Source: Pseudoroseicyclus aestuarii (GTDB lineage: Bacteria; Pseudomonadota; Alphaproteobacteria; Rhodobacterales; Rhodobacteraceae). Taken from it: 64,000 nucleotides of DNA. The notes beneath the pieces were generated by a model, which saw only the letters and a program-made list of their open reading frames with translations, was not told where the DNA came from and did not search any database. Position numbers and translations under genes: made by a program. Shown here one piece after another: positions 1 through 7,836 of the stretch. The stretch is taken from the NCBI RefSeq assembly GCF_003217255.1, contig NZ_QJTE01000003.1, positions 310,001 to 374,000 of the forward strand, read 5' to 3'. The stretch's first letter is position 1. Each line of letters begins with the position of its first letter.

Positions 1-322
1 GCCCAATATGACCTGGGAGCAAGAAAAGGTTTTCCTGATCTTCTAAGCTCTGGCACTCGACTGGCGCCAACGGGATGGGTTTCGATTCAAAAGCTGGCGC
101 CAGACCGTCACGAATGTTCTTTATGCCTTTCCCCCTATACAGTTGCTCCAATTCGTGAGCCGCAGTGAATCCCATAAACATGCCGGTCAGATTACACTGA
201 GGATCACAGTCAACCAAAAGAACCTTTTTTCCTTTCTGAGCCAGCATATATCCAAGGTTAAAAGCCGTTGTAGTCTTACTGACTCCACCCTTGTGATTGA
301 AAAGCGCAATTTGTTTAGGCAA
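1..322 (-). CDS. ParA-family ATPase, 5' portion, runs off the window
   Basis: Partial gene of 107 visible codons; the 3' end lies before position 1. The protein starts [20 protein letters not shown], a deviant Walker A box (KGGVSKTT), followed at about residues 33-45 by [12 protein letters not shown], the Walker A' region of ParA/MinD/Soj ATPases. These families form ATP-dependent dimers and move DNA or protein cargo. The start is TTG at 322-320, with an AGAAGG ribosome-binding site 8 bases upstream; no ATG lies near. Base and codon use (AAA, TTT, CTT, GAA) is much more AT-rich than the rest of the window, which suggests horizontal origin. Partner genes such as ParB are outside the window, so plasmid partition cannot be told from an island-borne orphan ParA. 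Confidence 0.88.
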   Translation of the reverse strand, partial: MPKQIALFNHKGGVSKTTTAFNLGYMLAQKGKKVLLVDCDPQCNLTGMFMGFTAAHELEQLYRGKGIKNIRDGLAPAFESKPIPLAPVECQSLEDQENLFLLPGHIG

Positions 323-826
323 TTTATAGACCTTCTATAAAGCTGTGGGTTCGCATCCATACTAGGCGAGTGAAGAAAGTCGCTGACCTTGTGTAAATGA
401 GTTTCCCAATGGTATCAACATATCAAACTAAGCCACCTCAGAGCCCGCTGAAGCCGAGTCCTTCCTGCTCGTAACTATGAGATATATTCCTTCTGCGTGA
501 GTGGACGATAGGTTCACGACCGCCATATCCTCGCATTAGTTTCAATAAATCCCCTTAGTTCCAGTGTATCAAAATCCGCGGATTATTACAAATGCCCAGG
601 TCTACGTACTCGTGCCAATTCGCAAAGCAACATCACAACTAGATAAGACGCAATTTGCCTATTGCGGCCACAGTAAGGCCTAAGGCCGCGCGTCCAGATT
701 ACCTCGCTCTCGCACAGTATCGCCGTCGCCAGTCAATACTTGCCAACAAGGAAGTCGTGAATCATCGTTAAATGTAGCTTACTTCTCCGCCCGATCGGGC
801 GCTCATGTCTCGTGAACCGGATGACC
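323..826. other. AT-rich intergenic region upstream of parA
   Basis: About 500 bases with no convincing gene on either strand. The first 450 bases are of ordinary to low GC, unlike the GC-rich DNA that follows, and should contain the parA promoter reading leftwards. A perfect 14-bp palindrome (CGCCCGATCGGGCG) lies at 788-801, at the border with the GC-rich part. I saw no clear partition site, iterons or RNA gene. Confidence 0.5.
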
Positions 827-968
827 GCTTGCCGCCCTTCCGGGACCTACCTCGCGCCCGCGGCGAAGGTCGGCTTGCCGCCCTTCCGCGACCTTCGGGC
901 TAGGCGCAGCGAAGGACCGCTTTCCGCCCTTCCGCGACCTTCGGGGCGGGCCCAGCCAAGGTCCGCTC
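827..968. repeat. 46-bp tandem repeat, three units plus a partial fourth
   Basis: The word GCTT/GCTTTCCGCCCTTCCG recurs at 827, 873 and 919, and a shortened form begins at 965, giving an exact period of 46 bases. Each unit has a CCGCCCTTCCGCGACCT core followed by a variable spacer and a GAAGG-plus-ACC/TCC tail. Units 2 and 3 are closest to each other. Open frames crossing it lack ribosome-binding sites and simply reflect the high GC. Similar GC-rich, repeated intergenic sequence is familiar to me from Rhodobacterales, but I cannot name the family. Confidence 0.7.
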
Positions 969-1779
969 TCGCGGTTGGTGTGAGCCACAATAGCCAAGCG
1001 TTTTTGAGCACTCGATTCCTTGGCTTTGTAGCGCGCTACCTGCCTCTAGCGGTCCAACAGGACGAAGCGTCCGTTCGAGAGCAATCGCTTAGGGTCCGGG
1101 CCAACGCCTGCCGCAGCGATAGCTGCGCGGGGGTGTCTACTCACTAAGTAGCCCGCGCAGTTGGCGCGTGCCGCGCCTTTGTGCTCGGGCTACCCGTTCG
1201 GCAGGGGCGAGCCCCTGCACCCCGGCGCCGCTGGCGCGCCGCTCGGGAGACGCTCCGCCCTCCCGAACCCGCCAGGGGCTTTCAGCCGGACCATGGGGTG
1301 AACCGCCCCTCTGGACACCCAGGGCAGGAGGACACGCGCCGTTCTCCTGCACCTCTCGGCGTCTCCCGACGGGCTCGGGGGCGTTCCGCACTCCCCGTTC
1401 GCCATTGCGATCCCTCCCCCGGACGGATCGCGGCCATGGCTCACCCCCAGGCTCCCGGAGGATGCCGCTCCACGCTCGCGGCGGCACCCGTCCACCGGAC
1501 GGATGCTTGGCCGCCGCTCACCCTCCGAACCTCCCCCACTCCCGGGGAGATCGTTCCGCACCTCTCCCCGAGCCCCTTCGGCTCGCTTCCCTGCGGGGTC
1601 GAGAGGGACGCCCTCTCGACCCTCTCCCACCAGCGCATGGAGCAACGGCATGGCAAAGGTAGCAGGGCCAACCCCTTCCGCCGTGCGCGCGTCTCGTGAC
1701 GCGCACGGCGGAAGGTCCCGGCCGAAAGAGGTAAGGGACAGATCGCGCGCGTCGGACATTCACAATCAAGGACCCGACA
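969..1779. other. GC-rich non-coding region with several hairpins
   Basis: No credible gene: overlapping open frames occur on both strands but none has a start with a ribosome-binding site or a recognisable protein. The region is rich in short perfect inverted repeats: 1201-1218 (8-bp arms, GA loop), 1488-1502 (CCGTCC/GGACGG), 1598-1620 (10-bp arms, 3-base loop) and 1674-1715 (listed separately). This could be a structured RNA, a transfer or replication-related region, or degraded DNA at an island edge; the sequence does not decide. Confidence 0.45.
1674..1715. repeat. long inverted repeat upstream of the PemK-like gene
   Basis: CCTTCCGCCGTGCGCG at the left pairs with CGCGCACGGCGGAAGG at the right: 16-bp perfect arms around a loop of about 10 bases. 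There is no T-run, so it is not a typical intrinsic terminator. It lies 65 bases before the start of the gene at 1780 and could be an operator, an RNA structure in the leader, or a recombination remnant. Confidence 0.65.
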
Positions 1780-2319
1780 ATGCTCGACAGCACCACCACC
1801 ATTCTCGCGATGACGCCCGCGTGGCAGGACCACCTGTCGCCCGGCGATATCGTCAGCTTCCGCTTCCCGGTTCGGGAGGCCGGGCCGGGGGACAGGCTAA
1901 AGGCGCGGCCCTGCCTCGTCCTCGAGATCGAGGAGATGGCGGGACAGCGTTTCGCTCTCCTCGCCTATGGCACCAGCTCACCGCGCCGGGCCAACTGGGG
2001 CTACGAGGTGCATGCGCTGCACCATGAGGACCACGCCACCTTCGGCCTCGACCGTCCCACGCGCTTCATCGGCAAGCGGCGGCTGATGGTCTCTCTCGAC
2101 AACTCCGGCTTCGCCAGCTGCCGCGGCACCGGCTCCCCCGTTCTCGGCCAGCTGTCCGGCGGCCCGGCCGAACGGCTGCTCGTGGTGCGCGCCCGCATCC
2201 AGGCAGAGCGCGACATGGCAGCCGAGATGTTCGCGGATCGCCGGCGGCGGCGCATGGCGCCTGTCGTGGTCGAGCGGCGCAGGCCGAAGCAGATGATCCG
2301 CGCGGGAGGCGCGGCATGA
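1780..2319 (+). CDS. hypothetical protein with a PemK/MazF-like N-terminal motif
   Basis: 179 residues. The ATG is preceded by AAGGACCCGACA. The segment around residues 20-50 (LSPGDIVSFRFPV, then KARPCLVLEI) resembles the opening of PemK/MazF-type SH3-like barrels, where GD-V-V-x-F-P and RP-x-L-V-L are characteristic. The C-terminal third is arginine-rich (about residues 145-175) and may bind nucleic acid. No antitoxin-like small gene lies next to it, so a toxin role is not supported by context. It sits between hairpin-rich non-coding DNA and a recombinase remnant, fitting an accessory-island gene. It could equally be a conserved Rhodobacterales protein of unknown function. Confidence 0.6.
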   Translation: MLDSTTTILAMTPAWQDHLSPGDIVSFRFPVREAGPGDRLKARPCLVLEIEEMAGQRFALLAYGTSSPRRANWGYEVHALHHEDHATFGLDRPTRFIGKRRLMVSLDNSGFASCRGTGSPVLGQLSGGPAERLLVVRARIQAERDMAAEMFADRRRRRMAPVVVERRRPKQMIRAGGAA

Positions 2320-2427
2320 GGGGGGGGACTGGACCGTTTCCTGCTCAGCCGGCCGGCTGACCGCCCTCGTCGAACTCGCGCTCGGCCAGGCCCGGCGGAG
2401 CCGCGCCGCGATCCTCGACACCGTGCA

Positions 2428-3315
2428 ACCACGCGCAGCTACCACCCCGAGACCGGCGCCAAGCGCACCAAGCAGACGCCGACAGAGGTTGTGGAGATCG
2501 AGATCCCGCAGCTGCGGATCGTGCCGCAGGAGCTTTGGGACGCCGTGCAGGCGGAGCTGGCCCGCCGCAGCACCCGGTGCAGAGCAGCCGCCAACCCGGT
2601 CGCGGCGCGGCGCAGTCGGCATCTCTTCTCCGGCCTGCTGATCTGCGGCTGCTGCGGAAAGCCCTACGTCAAGCACAGCCGCACCAGCTTCAAATGCGGC
2701 GAAGCGCGCAAGGGCGCCTGCACCAATTACGTCGCGATCTCGCAAAAGCGGATCGAGGCCCGTGTCTTCGGTCGCCTGCGCGAGGCGTTCCTGTCGCCCG
2801 AGTCCACCGCCCGCTTCCAGGCCGCCGTCACCGCCGAGCGCGAGAAGCTCGGCGCCATCGACATCGAGGGCGAGATCACCCGGCTGGAAGGCGCGCGCGG
2901 CGAGGCTCGGTCCCGCCTCGCCGGGATCATGACCTCGATCGAGCAGGGCGCTCCCTATGCCTTGTTCAAGGCGCGGACCGAGGAACTGGACGCCGAGATC
3001 ACGGCAGTCGAGGACGGTCTCGCCAAGGCCAGGGCCCGCCTCTCCGCCCGAGATTCAGTGCAGGTCGATATCGCCCAGGTCTACGCTCGGGCCGTCGAGC
3101 GAATGGAGATGCTGCTGGGCGACCCTGACCTCGTCGAGCAAGCACGCGAGTTCCTCGCCGTGCTGATCCACCGGATCGTGCTGACTCCCGATGAAAAGGC
3201 GGCGCACGGCCTCGGGGCCGTGATCGAGGCGGACCACTGCAGCTTGCTGCCAGGCGGTGTCGGAGATGAGACCACGGCGGCGGCGGACAGGCGCATCACC
3301 AGCATTCCGTGCTGA
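2428..3315 (+). pseudogene. large serine recombinase, C-terminal remnant
   Basis: The reading frame is homologous to the C-terminal half of large serine recombinases. It has a short segment SYHPETGAKR, the linker PQLRIVPQELWDAVQAEL, then a zinc-ribbon domain (LFSGLLICGCCGKPYVKH, with a third Cys in FKCG and a fourth in GACTNY), followed by a coiled-coil region to about position 3170. The N-terminal resolvase catalytic domain with its serine nucleophile is absent: upstream sequence in this frame (2320-2430) has no homologous protein and no good start. GTG at 2491 would give 274 residues but cuts the linker. It is therefore a truncated, inactive integrase-type gene, evidence of an earlier mobile element beside the ParA end. 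Confidence 0.85.
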
Positions 3316-3502
3316 GGCGTTTCCGCTGCCGAAGGCAGCATGCGCACCGTCGCCTGCACTTGGGCGCCGTGACATGATTACTGTCGGTTCTAAGGCGGGC
3401 GACTTTCCTCCTGCCCACGCAGGCATGCAGGCCTTCAATGCACGTCGCGTGCAGGGCGGCTATGCCGGGCGAAGCTGCTGCTATTGCTGCAACCCTCGTT
3501 GA

Positions 3503-4732
3503 TCAAACGTAGTCAAAATGGCTGCGCCAAGTATCGGCCTTTCGCTGTTCACGATCGGTGTAGGTGACCACGGCCTGATCGAGATTATTGCCGGAAAGAT
3601 GGTCCATATCCTCGGCGATCTCCGCCAAGCGCATCGTATACCAGGCGGTCACGCCTCCTTCCGGAGGTGAAGTGAAGCGCGGGAAGGCGGGTGCCGTTGC
3701 TTCGCCGCGCCGCCAGAGGTTGGTGACCTCCGGTATGATCGCGAAGGCGCGCGCGAGGCCCACGCCGTCGGCGGTGCCCTCTGATATGATCTTTTCCGCT
3801 TGGTCCATGGTCTTGATCCCCCCGGTCAGAAGCAGAGGTTTTGCCGTCATGGACCGCGCGGATCGGGCGAACGAAGCAAAGTACGCACCGGATCCGCGAT
3901 GCTCCGAGGTTGCCGGTGCCCCTGGAAAGTAGGTGCCGCCGCTGATCTCGATGAGGTCGATGGAGGACTGCTCGAGTGCCGCGACGAATTTCAGGGCGTC
4001 CGTCTCGGTCAATCCGCCATCCAGCCGGTCTGTTGCGTTGATCTTGATCGCGATGGGAAAGGCCGGTCCAACGGCTGCGCGGACGGCATCGACGATCTCG
4101 AGCACAATCTGCATACGCGCCTCGATTGAGCCGCCATACGCATCCTCCCGCCGGTTGAAGAGCGGCGAGAGGAACTGGCTCAGAAGGAAGCCATGCGCCG
4201 CATGCAGCTGGACGCCCCCGAAGCCGGCAACCTGGGCAAGGCGCGCCGTGCGCGCGAACAGTGCCGGAAGGGCGGCGATCTCGTCCGCCTTCAGAGCGAC
4301 AGAGGACAGTTCCGGCAGATCCAGTGCGCTCGGCCCCTTCGGTGTCCCAATCGCCGGATCGGTCAGTGCGCCTGCATGGCCGAGCTGAAGCCAGAGCTGA
4401 CCGCCCCCCCTCATGCCCTCGCGCGCCAATCGAGCGAACCGGTTCAGGTCGGACTCGCCATCGAGCACGAGGTTTCCCGCAGCTTCCGGAAACCGCGCAT
4501 CGCCCTGAACTTCGCCGATGATGGAGACGGCCGCGCCGCCCTGAGACCATTTGCGATAGAGGGCGGCCTGGGCGTCCGTCGGATGACCGCTCCCGTCTGC
4601 CAGACGGTCGGACATCGCGGATTTCATGATGCGATTTCGAAGAACCGCGCCGCAGGGAAGGCGCAGGGGAGTGAAGAGCGGATTGCGGTCTTCGCCAGCA
4701 GAGGCGCTGGCTGCGTAGAGTGACAGAGGCAC
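3503..4732 (-). CDS. NADH:flavin oxidoreductase, Old Yellow Enzyme family
   Basis: 409 residues from GTG at 4732, chosen because AAGGAAGGAA lies just upstream; a longer frame would run through the divergent LysR start. The TIM-barrel begins LFTPLRLPCGAVLRNRIMKS. FGGVQLHAAHGFLLSQFLSP carries the His-Ala-Ala-His active-site motif, followed by NRREDAYGGS, and LLTGGIKT with GVGLARAF forms the FMN phosphate site. These FMN enzymes reduce activated C=C bonds of enones, nitro compounds or enoate esters with NAD(P)H, in the cytoplasm. The physiological substrate cannot be told. The divergent LysR regulator 100 bases away is the likely controller. Confidence 0.9.
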   Translation of the reverse strand: MPLSLYAASASAGEDRNPLFTPLRLPCGAVLRNRIMKSAMSDRLADGSGHPTDAQAALYRKWSQGGAAVSIIGEVQGDARFPEAAGNLVLDGESDLNRFARLAREGMRGGGQLWLQLGHAGALTDPAIGTPKGPSALDLPELSSVALKADEIAALPALFARTARLAQVAGFGGVQLHAAHGFLLSQFLSPLFNRREDAYGGSIEARMQIVLEIVDAVRAAVGPAFPIAIKINATDRLDGGLTETDALKFVAALEQSSIDLIEISGGTYFPGAPATSEHRGSGAYFASFARSARSMTAKPLLLTGGIKTMDQAEKIISEGTADGVGLARAFAIIPEVTNLWRRGEATAPAFPRFTSPPEGGVTAWYTMRLAEIAEDMDHLSGNNLDQAVVTYTDREQRKADTWRSHFDYV

Positions 4733-4831
4733 GGGCGATTCCTTCCTTTGTGGAACGACCGATGACTGACATGCTGATGGAAGCGTGATAATCCAGTCTA
4801 ATGGACCGGGTAACGTGAACTGAGAGAACGA
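4733..4831. promoter_or_regulatory. divergent promoter region, Old Yellow Enzyme / LysR
   Basis: The 99 bases between the two divergent starts must hold both promoters. LysR regulators usually bind such a region and control the neighbour as well as themselves. I could not fix -35/-10 boxes or a unique T-N11-A site by eye. Confidence 0.45.
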
Positions 4832-5725
4832 ATGGCGCAGGATGGTGAGCTCGACCTCTTCCACGCGATCCTCGATGCGGGAAGCTTTGCGGGTGCCGCC
4901 CGGCAGCTCGGCGTAACACCCTCTGCAGTCAGCAAGCGTATCTCGCAGATGGAAGGGCGGATCGGTGCCCCTCTCTTCGTCCGGACCACTCGCCGCATGA
5001 CGCTGACGGAGGCCGGTCGGACCTATGCCGCGGGGACGAAGGATATCCTGGCGAGATTGACTCAGGTCGAGAACGACATCGCCGAAGGCACGGGGGCGAT
5101 CCGCGGACCGATCCGCATGACGGCTTCGACCGCACTTGGGCGACGTAAGGTGCTACCCATCGTCCTCGATTTCTCGGAGAGCTATCCGGATGTGGACATC
5201 GATCTTACGCTGACCGACGCGCTCGTCGATCTGGTCGAAGACCGGTATGATCTGGCGGTGCGCAGCGCTGTCCTGCCTGACTCCAGCCTGATCGCCAGGC
5301 GGCTGGCTGACAACAGGCGGATCATCTGCGCCTCACCCGATTACGTGGAGCGACGCGGTGCGCCAACCGTGCCGGAAGACCTTTCCGGACACGCCTGCCT
5401 GACCTTGAACGTCTCGGGACCATTCAACGCTTGGAGGCTGATGGGTGACCGAGACTCTCCCACCGACTTGGGGCGTGGATTCAGTTGCAATTCACTCGAT
5501 GCCTTGCACGCCGCCTGCCTCAGGGGATTGGGCATCGCCCGACTGCCCTCTTTTCTCGTCGCCGACGATATCGTCGCAGGCCGGCTCCTGGCTTTGTTGA
5601 GCGAAGCCGAAGAGCGCAGCGACCGATCCGCAATCTCGCTTTTGCGTCCACCCAACGAAGTCGTTCCACGCCGGGTGCGCCTTCTCGTGGATGCTCTCGT
5701 AGAGGGCTTTCGTCACCACGTCTGA
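4832..5725 (+). CDS. LysR-family transcriptional regulator
   Basis: 297 residues, normal length for the family. The N-terminal winged helix-turn-helix covers about residues 5-60 (FHAILDAGSFAGAARQLGVT, then SAVSKRISQMEGRIGAPLFV). An effector-binding domain of periplasmic-binding-protein type fills residues 90-290. GAGAGAACG precedes the ATG. The sequence SAVSKRI... and the TTRRMTLTEAG segment are typical of the AaeR/DhcR-like group that controls oxidoreductases and efflux genes. It is divergent from the Old Yellow Enzyme gene and probably regulates it in response to an electrophile or related small molecule; the inducer is unknown. Confidence 0.92.
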   Translation: MAQDGELDLFHAILDAGSFAGAARQLGVTPSAVSKRISQMEGRIGAPLFVRTTRRMTLTEAGRTYAAGTKDILARLTQVENDIAEGTGAIRGPIRMTASTALGRRKVLPIVLDFSESYPDVDIDLTLTDALVDLVEDRYDLAVRSAVLPDSSLIARRLADNRRIICASPDYVERRGAPTVPEDLSGHACLTLNVSGPFNAWRLMGDRDSPTDLGRGFSCNSLDALHAACLRGLGIARLPSFLVADDIVAGRLLALLSEAEERSDRSAISLLRPPNEVVPRRVRLLVDALVEGFRHHV

Positions 5726-5855
5726 GCGGGCCGCGCGCGGCAGATTGGGCGCGGAGCGGGCCTTTGCCGCATCTGGCGTCAGTGGAGGCGTTGCCCGCCG
5801 TCAAGGTAGCTGGCAGTCGGAACCTGCCGCCGCTTCAATGCGCAAACAACGGCCG

Positions 5856-5922
5856 GGCAGGGGGCGCTGCCCCCGCCTCGGCTGCGCCGAGCCTCCCCCG
5901 GGATATTTGAATAGAGAAGAGG
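5856..5922. repeat. dispersed intergenic repeat, copy 1
   Basis: Begins with the palindrome GGGGGCGCTGCCCCC and ends with CCCCCGGGATATTTGAATAG plus AGAAGAGG. The block GGGATATTTGAA-AGAGAAGA recurs at 41684-41707 and, inverted, at 41725-41752. It lies between the LysR and the RNA methyltransferase and has no coding potential. It resembles small palindromic intergenic elements common in Rhodobacterales. Confidence 0.65.
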
Positions 5923-5962
5923 GGGGCTGGCGGCAGGGGGCGCCGGGCGCTAGGGCGCTGGG

Positions 5963-7078
5963 ATGGAGTTCGAGATTTTCCTGACCGCCCTTCCGGGGCT
6001 GGAGCCTGTTTTGGCCGAGGAGGCGCAAGCGCTGGGCCTTGGGCCCTGCCGGGTCGAGGCGGGCGGCGTGACGATCCGCGGCGGCTGGCCCGCGGTATGG
6101 CGGGCGCATCTGGGCCTGCGCACGGCCGGGCGGGTGCTGGTGCGGGTGGCGGAGTTCCGGGCCATGCATCTCGCGCAGCTCGACAAGCGGTCGCGAAAGC
6201 TGGACTGGCCGGCGCTGCTGCCGAAGGGGCGCGCGCTGAGCGTCGAGGCGACCTGCCGCCGCTCGAAGATCTACCACGACCGGGCCGCGGCCCAGCGCAT
6301 CGGGACCGCCGCGCGCGAGGCGATGGGCGCGCCGGAGAAACCCGCCGAGGGGGAGGAGCCGCTGAAGATCCTCGCCCGGATCGAGGATGACCTCGTCACC
6401 CTCAGCCTCGACGCCTCTGGCGCGCCGCTGCACCGGCGCGGGCTGAAACAGGCCGTGGGCAAGGCGCCGCTGCGCGAGACCATGGCCGCCGCCTTCCTGA
6501 TGCAGATGGGCTACGACGGCACGCAGCCGGTTCTCGATCCGATGTGCGGATCGGGCACCTTCCCGATCGAGGCGGCGGAGATCGCGGCAGGCCTGCTGCC
6601 GGGCCGGGCGCGCGATTTCGGCTTTCAGGCCTTTCCCAGCTTCGATGCCCGCGCCTTCGAGGCGCTGAAGGTGGAGATGACGCGGGCCGCGCCCGAAGTG
6701 CTGCCGGCCTTTCGCGGCTCTGACCGCGACCAGGGCGCCGTGGCCAGTGCCACGGCCAATGCCGCGCGGGCGGGGCTGGGCGAGGCCGTGCTCTTCGAGC
6801 GGAAGGCCGTGTCGGAGATCGTGCCGCCCGAGGGGCCGCCGGGTCTTGTCATGGTCAATCCGCCCTATGGTGGGCGGATCGGCAACAAGAAGATGCTCTA
6901 CGGTCTTTATGCCGCGCTGGGCGGGGTGCTGAAGGAGCGCTTTGCCGGCTGGCGGCTGGGCCTCGTCACTTCGGAGCCGGGGCTCGCGAAGGCTGTGGGG
7001 ATCCCGCTGCAGCCCGCAGGCCCCTCCGTGCCGCATGGCGGGCTGAGCGTCAGCCTCTGGCAGTCGGGCCCGCTTTAG
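5963..7078 (+). CDS. class I SAM-dependent RNA methyltransferase, RlmL-like with THUMP domain
   Basis: 371 residues. The N-terminal third (about 1-155) is a THUMP-type RNA-binding domain. The methyltransferase follows, with SAM motif I at VLDPMCGSGTFPIEAA (about 190-205) and the catalytic VNPPYGGRIG (about 297-306), the N-P-P-Y signature of base-amino methyltransferases. E. coli RlmL, which makes m2G2445 in 23S rRNA, is the closest known family member and is fused to RlmK; here only the RlmL half is present, as in most alphaproteobacteria. The gene is convergent with the ABC permease and overlaps it by four bases. The modified base is inferred from the family. Confidence 0.87.
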   Translation: MEFEIFLTALPGLEPVLAEEAQALGLGPCRVEAGGVTIRGGWPAVWRAHLGLRTAGRVLVRVAEFRAMHLAQLDKRSRKLDWPALLPKGRALSVEATCRRSKIYHDRAAAQRIGTAAREAMGAPEKPAEGEEPLKILARIEDDLVTLSLDASGAPLHRRGLKQAVGKAPLRETMAAAFLMQMGYDGTQPVLDPMCGSGTFPIEAAEIAAGLLPGRARDFGFQAFPSFDARAFEALKVEMTRAAPEVLPAFRGSDRDQGAVASATANAARAGLGEAVLFERKAVSEIVPPEGPPGLVMVNPPYGGRIGNKKMLYGLYAALGGVLKERFAGWRLGLVTSEPGLAKAVGIPLQPAGPSVPHGGLSVSLWQSGPL

Positions 7079-7836
7079 CCCGCGGGCCGCACCGCCCAGC
7101 CGGCAAAGATCCGCTCCAGCCAGACGACGCCGTAGTAGAGCAGGATCCCCAGCACGGCGAGGGCGATGAGCACCGCGAACATCAGCGGGTAGTTCGAGTT
7201 CGTTTGCCCCGAGAGGAACAGCGCCCCCAGCCCCTTGCCATGCGGGCTGACGATCTCGACGAGGTTGGTGCCGATGAAGGCAAGGGTCACGGCGACCTTT
7301 AGCGCCCCGAAGAACTCCGGCAGGGTCTTGGGCAGGGCGATCTTCCGGAAGATCGCCATCCGGCTGGCGCCGAGCGCGCGCAGGATGTCGCGATACTCCG
7401 GCTCCAGCGTCGACAGGCCGATCCCGACCGAGACGGCGATCGGGAAGAAGCTGATCAGGAAGGCCATCAGCACCGTGTTGAAATCGTGCTGCCCGATGAA
7501 AAGCAGCGCCAGCACCGGCACCAGCGTCGCCTTGGGGATCGCGTTGAAGCCGACGAGCAGCGGGTAGAGCGCGTCGTTGGCCACGCGCGAGAAGCCCATG
7601 ATCATCCCGAGGATCATGCCGCCGATCACCGCCAGCACCAGCCCCGCCACGGTCCGCCAGAGCGTCTGCCAGGCGCCGAGGAGGAAGAGATCCCAGAACC
7701 GCGCGTAGGCTGCCGGCAGGTCCGAGGGCGAGGCCATGACGTAGTTCGGCCAGCCGTTCACCTGCACCAGCGCCTCCCAGGCGAGGCAGAAGACGAGGAG
7801 GGCGAGGACGGGCACGCCGATCTGCCGCAGCATCAC
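7075..7836 (-). CDS. ABC transporter permease, NitT/TauT type
   Basis: 253 residues with about six membrane segments and the cytoplasmic EAA-loop motif LGASRMAIFRKIALPKTLPE (about residues 156-175) that docks onto the ATPase. This is the SsuC/TauC/ThiX class of binding-protein-dependent permeases. Its start overlaps the stop of the ATPase gene by four bases (ATGA), showing translational coupling; the binding-protein gene lies just upstream of that. Together the three form a complete importer for a small organic molecule such as a sulfonate, pyrimidine precursor or amine. The substrate is not shown by the permease. Confidence 0.9.
   Translation of the reverse strand: MMLRQIGVPVLALLVFCLAWEALVQVNGWPNYVMASPSDLPAAYARFWDLFLLGAWQTLWRTVAGLVLAVIGGMILGMIMGFSRVANDALYPLLVGFNAIPKATLVPVLALLFIGQHDFNTVLMAFLISFFPIAVSVGIGLSTLEPEYRDILRALGASRMAIFRKIALPKTLPEFFGALKVAVTLAFIGTNLVEIVSPHGKGLGALFLSGQTNSNYPLMFAVLIALAVLGILLYYGVVWLERIFAGWAVRPAG

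Noticed and set aside
143-340. 65-residue plus-strand frame with a TTG start
   Set aside because: It is antisense to the ParA gene, whose Walker A motif and ribosome-binding site are unambiguous on the minus strand.
827-968. CRISPR array
   Set aside because: The repeats follow each other with a 46-base period of mostly conserved sequence, not identical repeats separated by unique spacers, and no cas genes are present.
1168-1833. overlapping open frames on both strands around 1.2-1.8 kb
   Set aside because: None has a plausible ribosome-binding site or family match; the composition of the region itself explains them.
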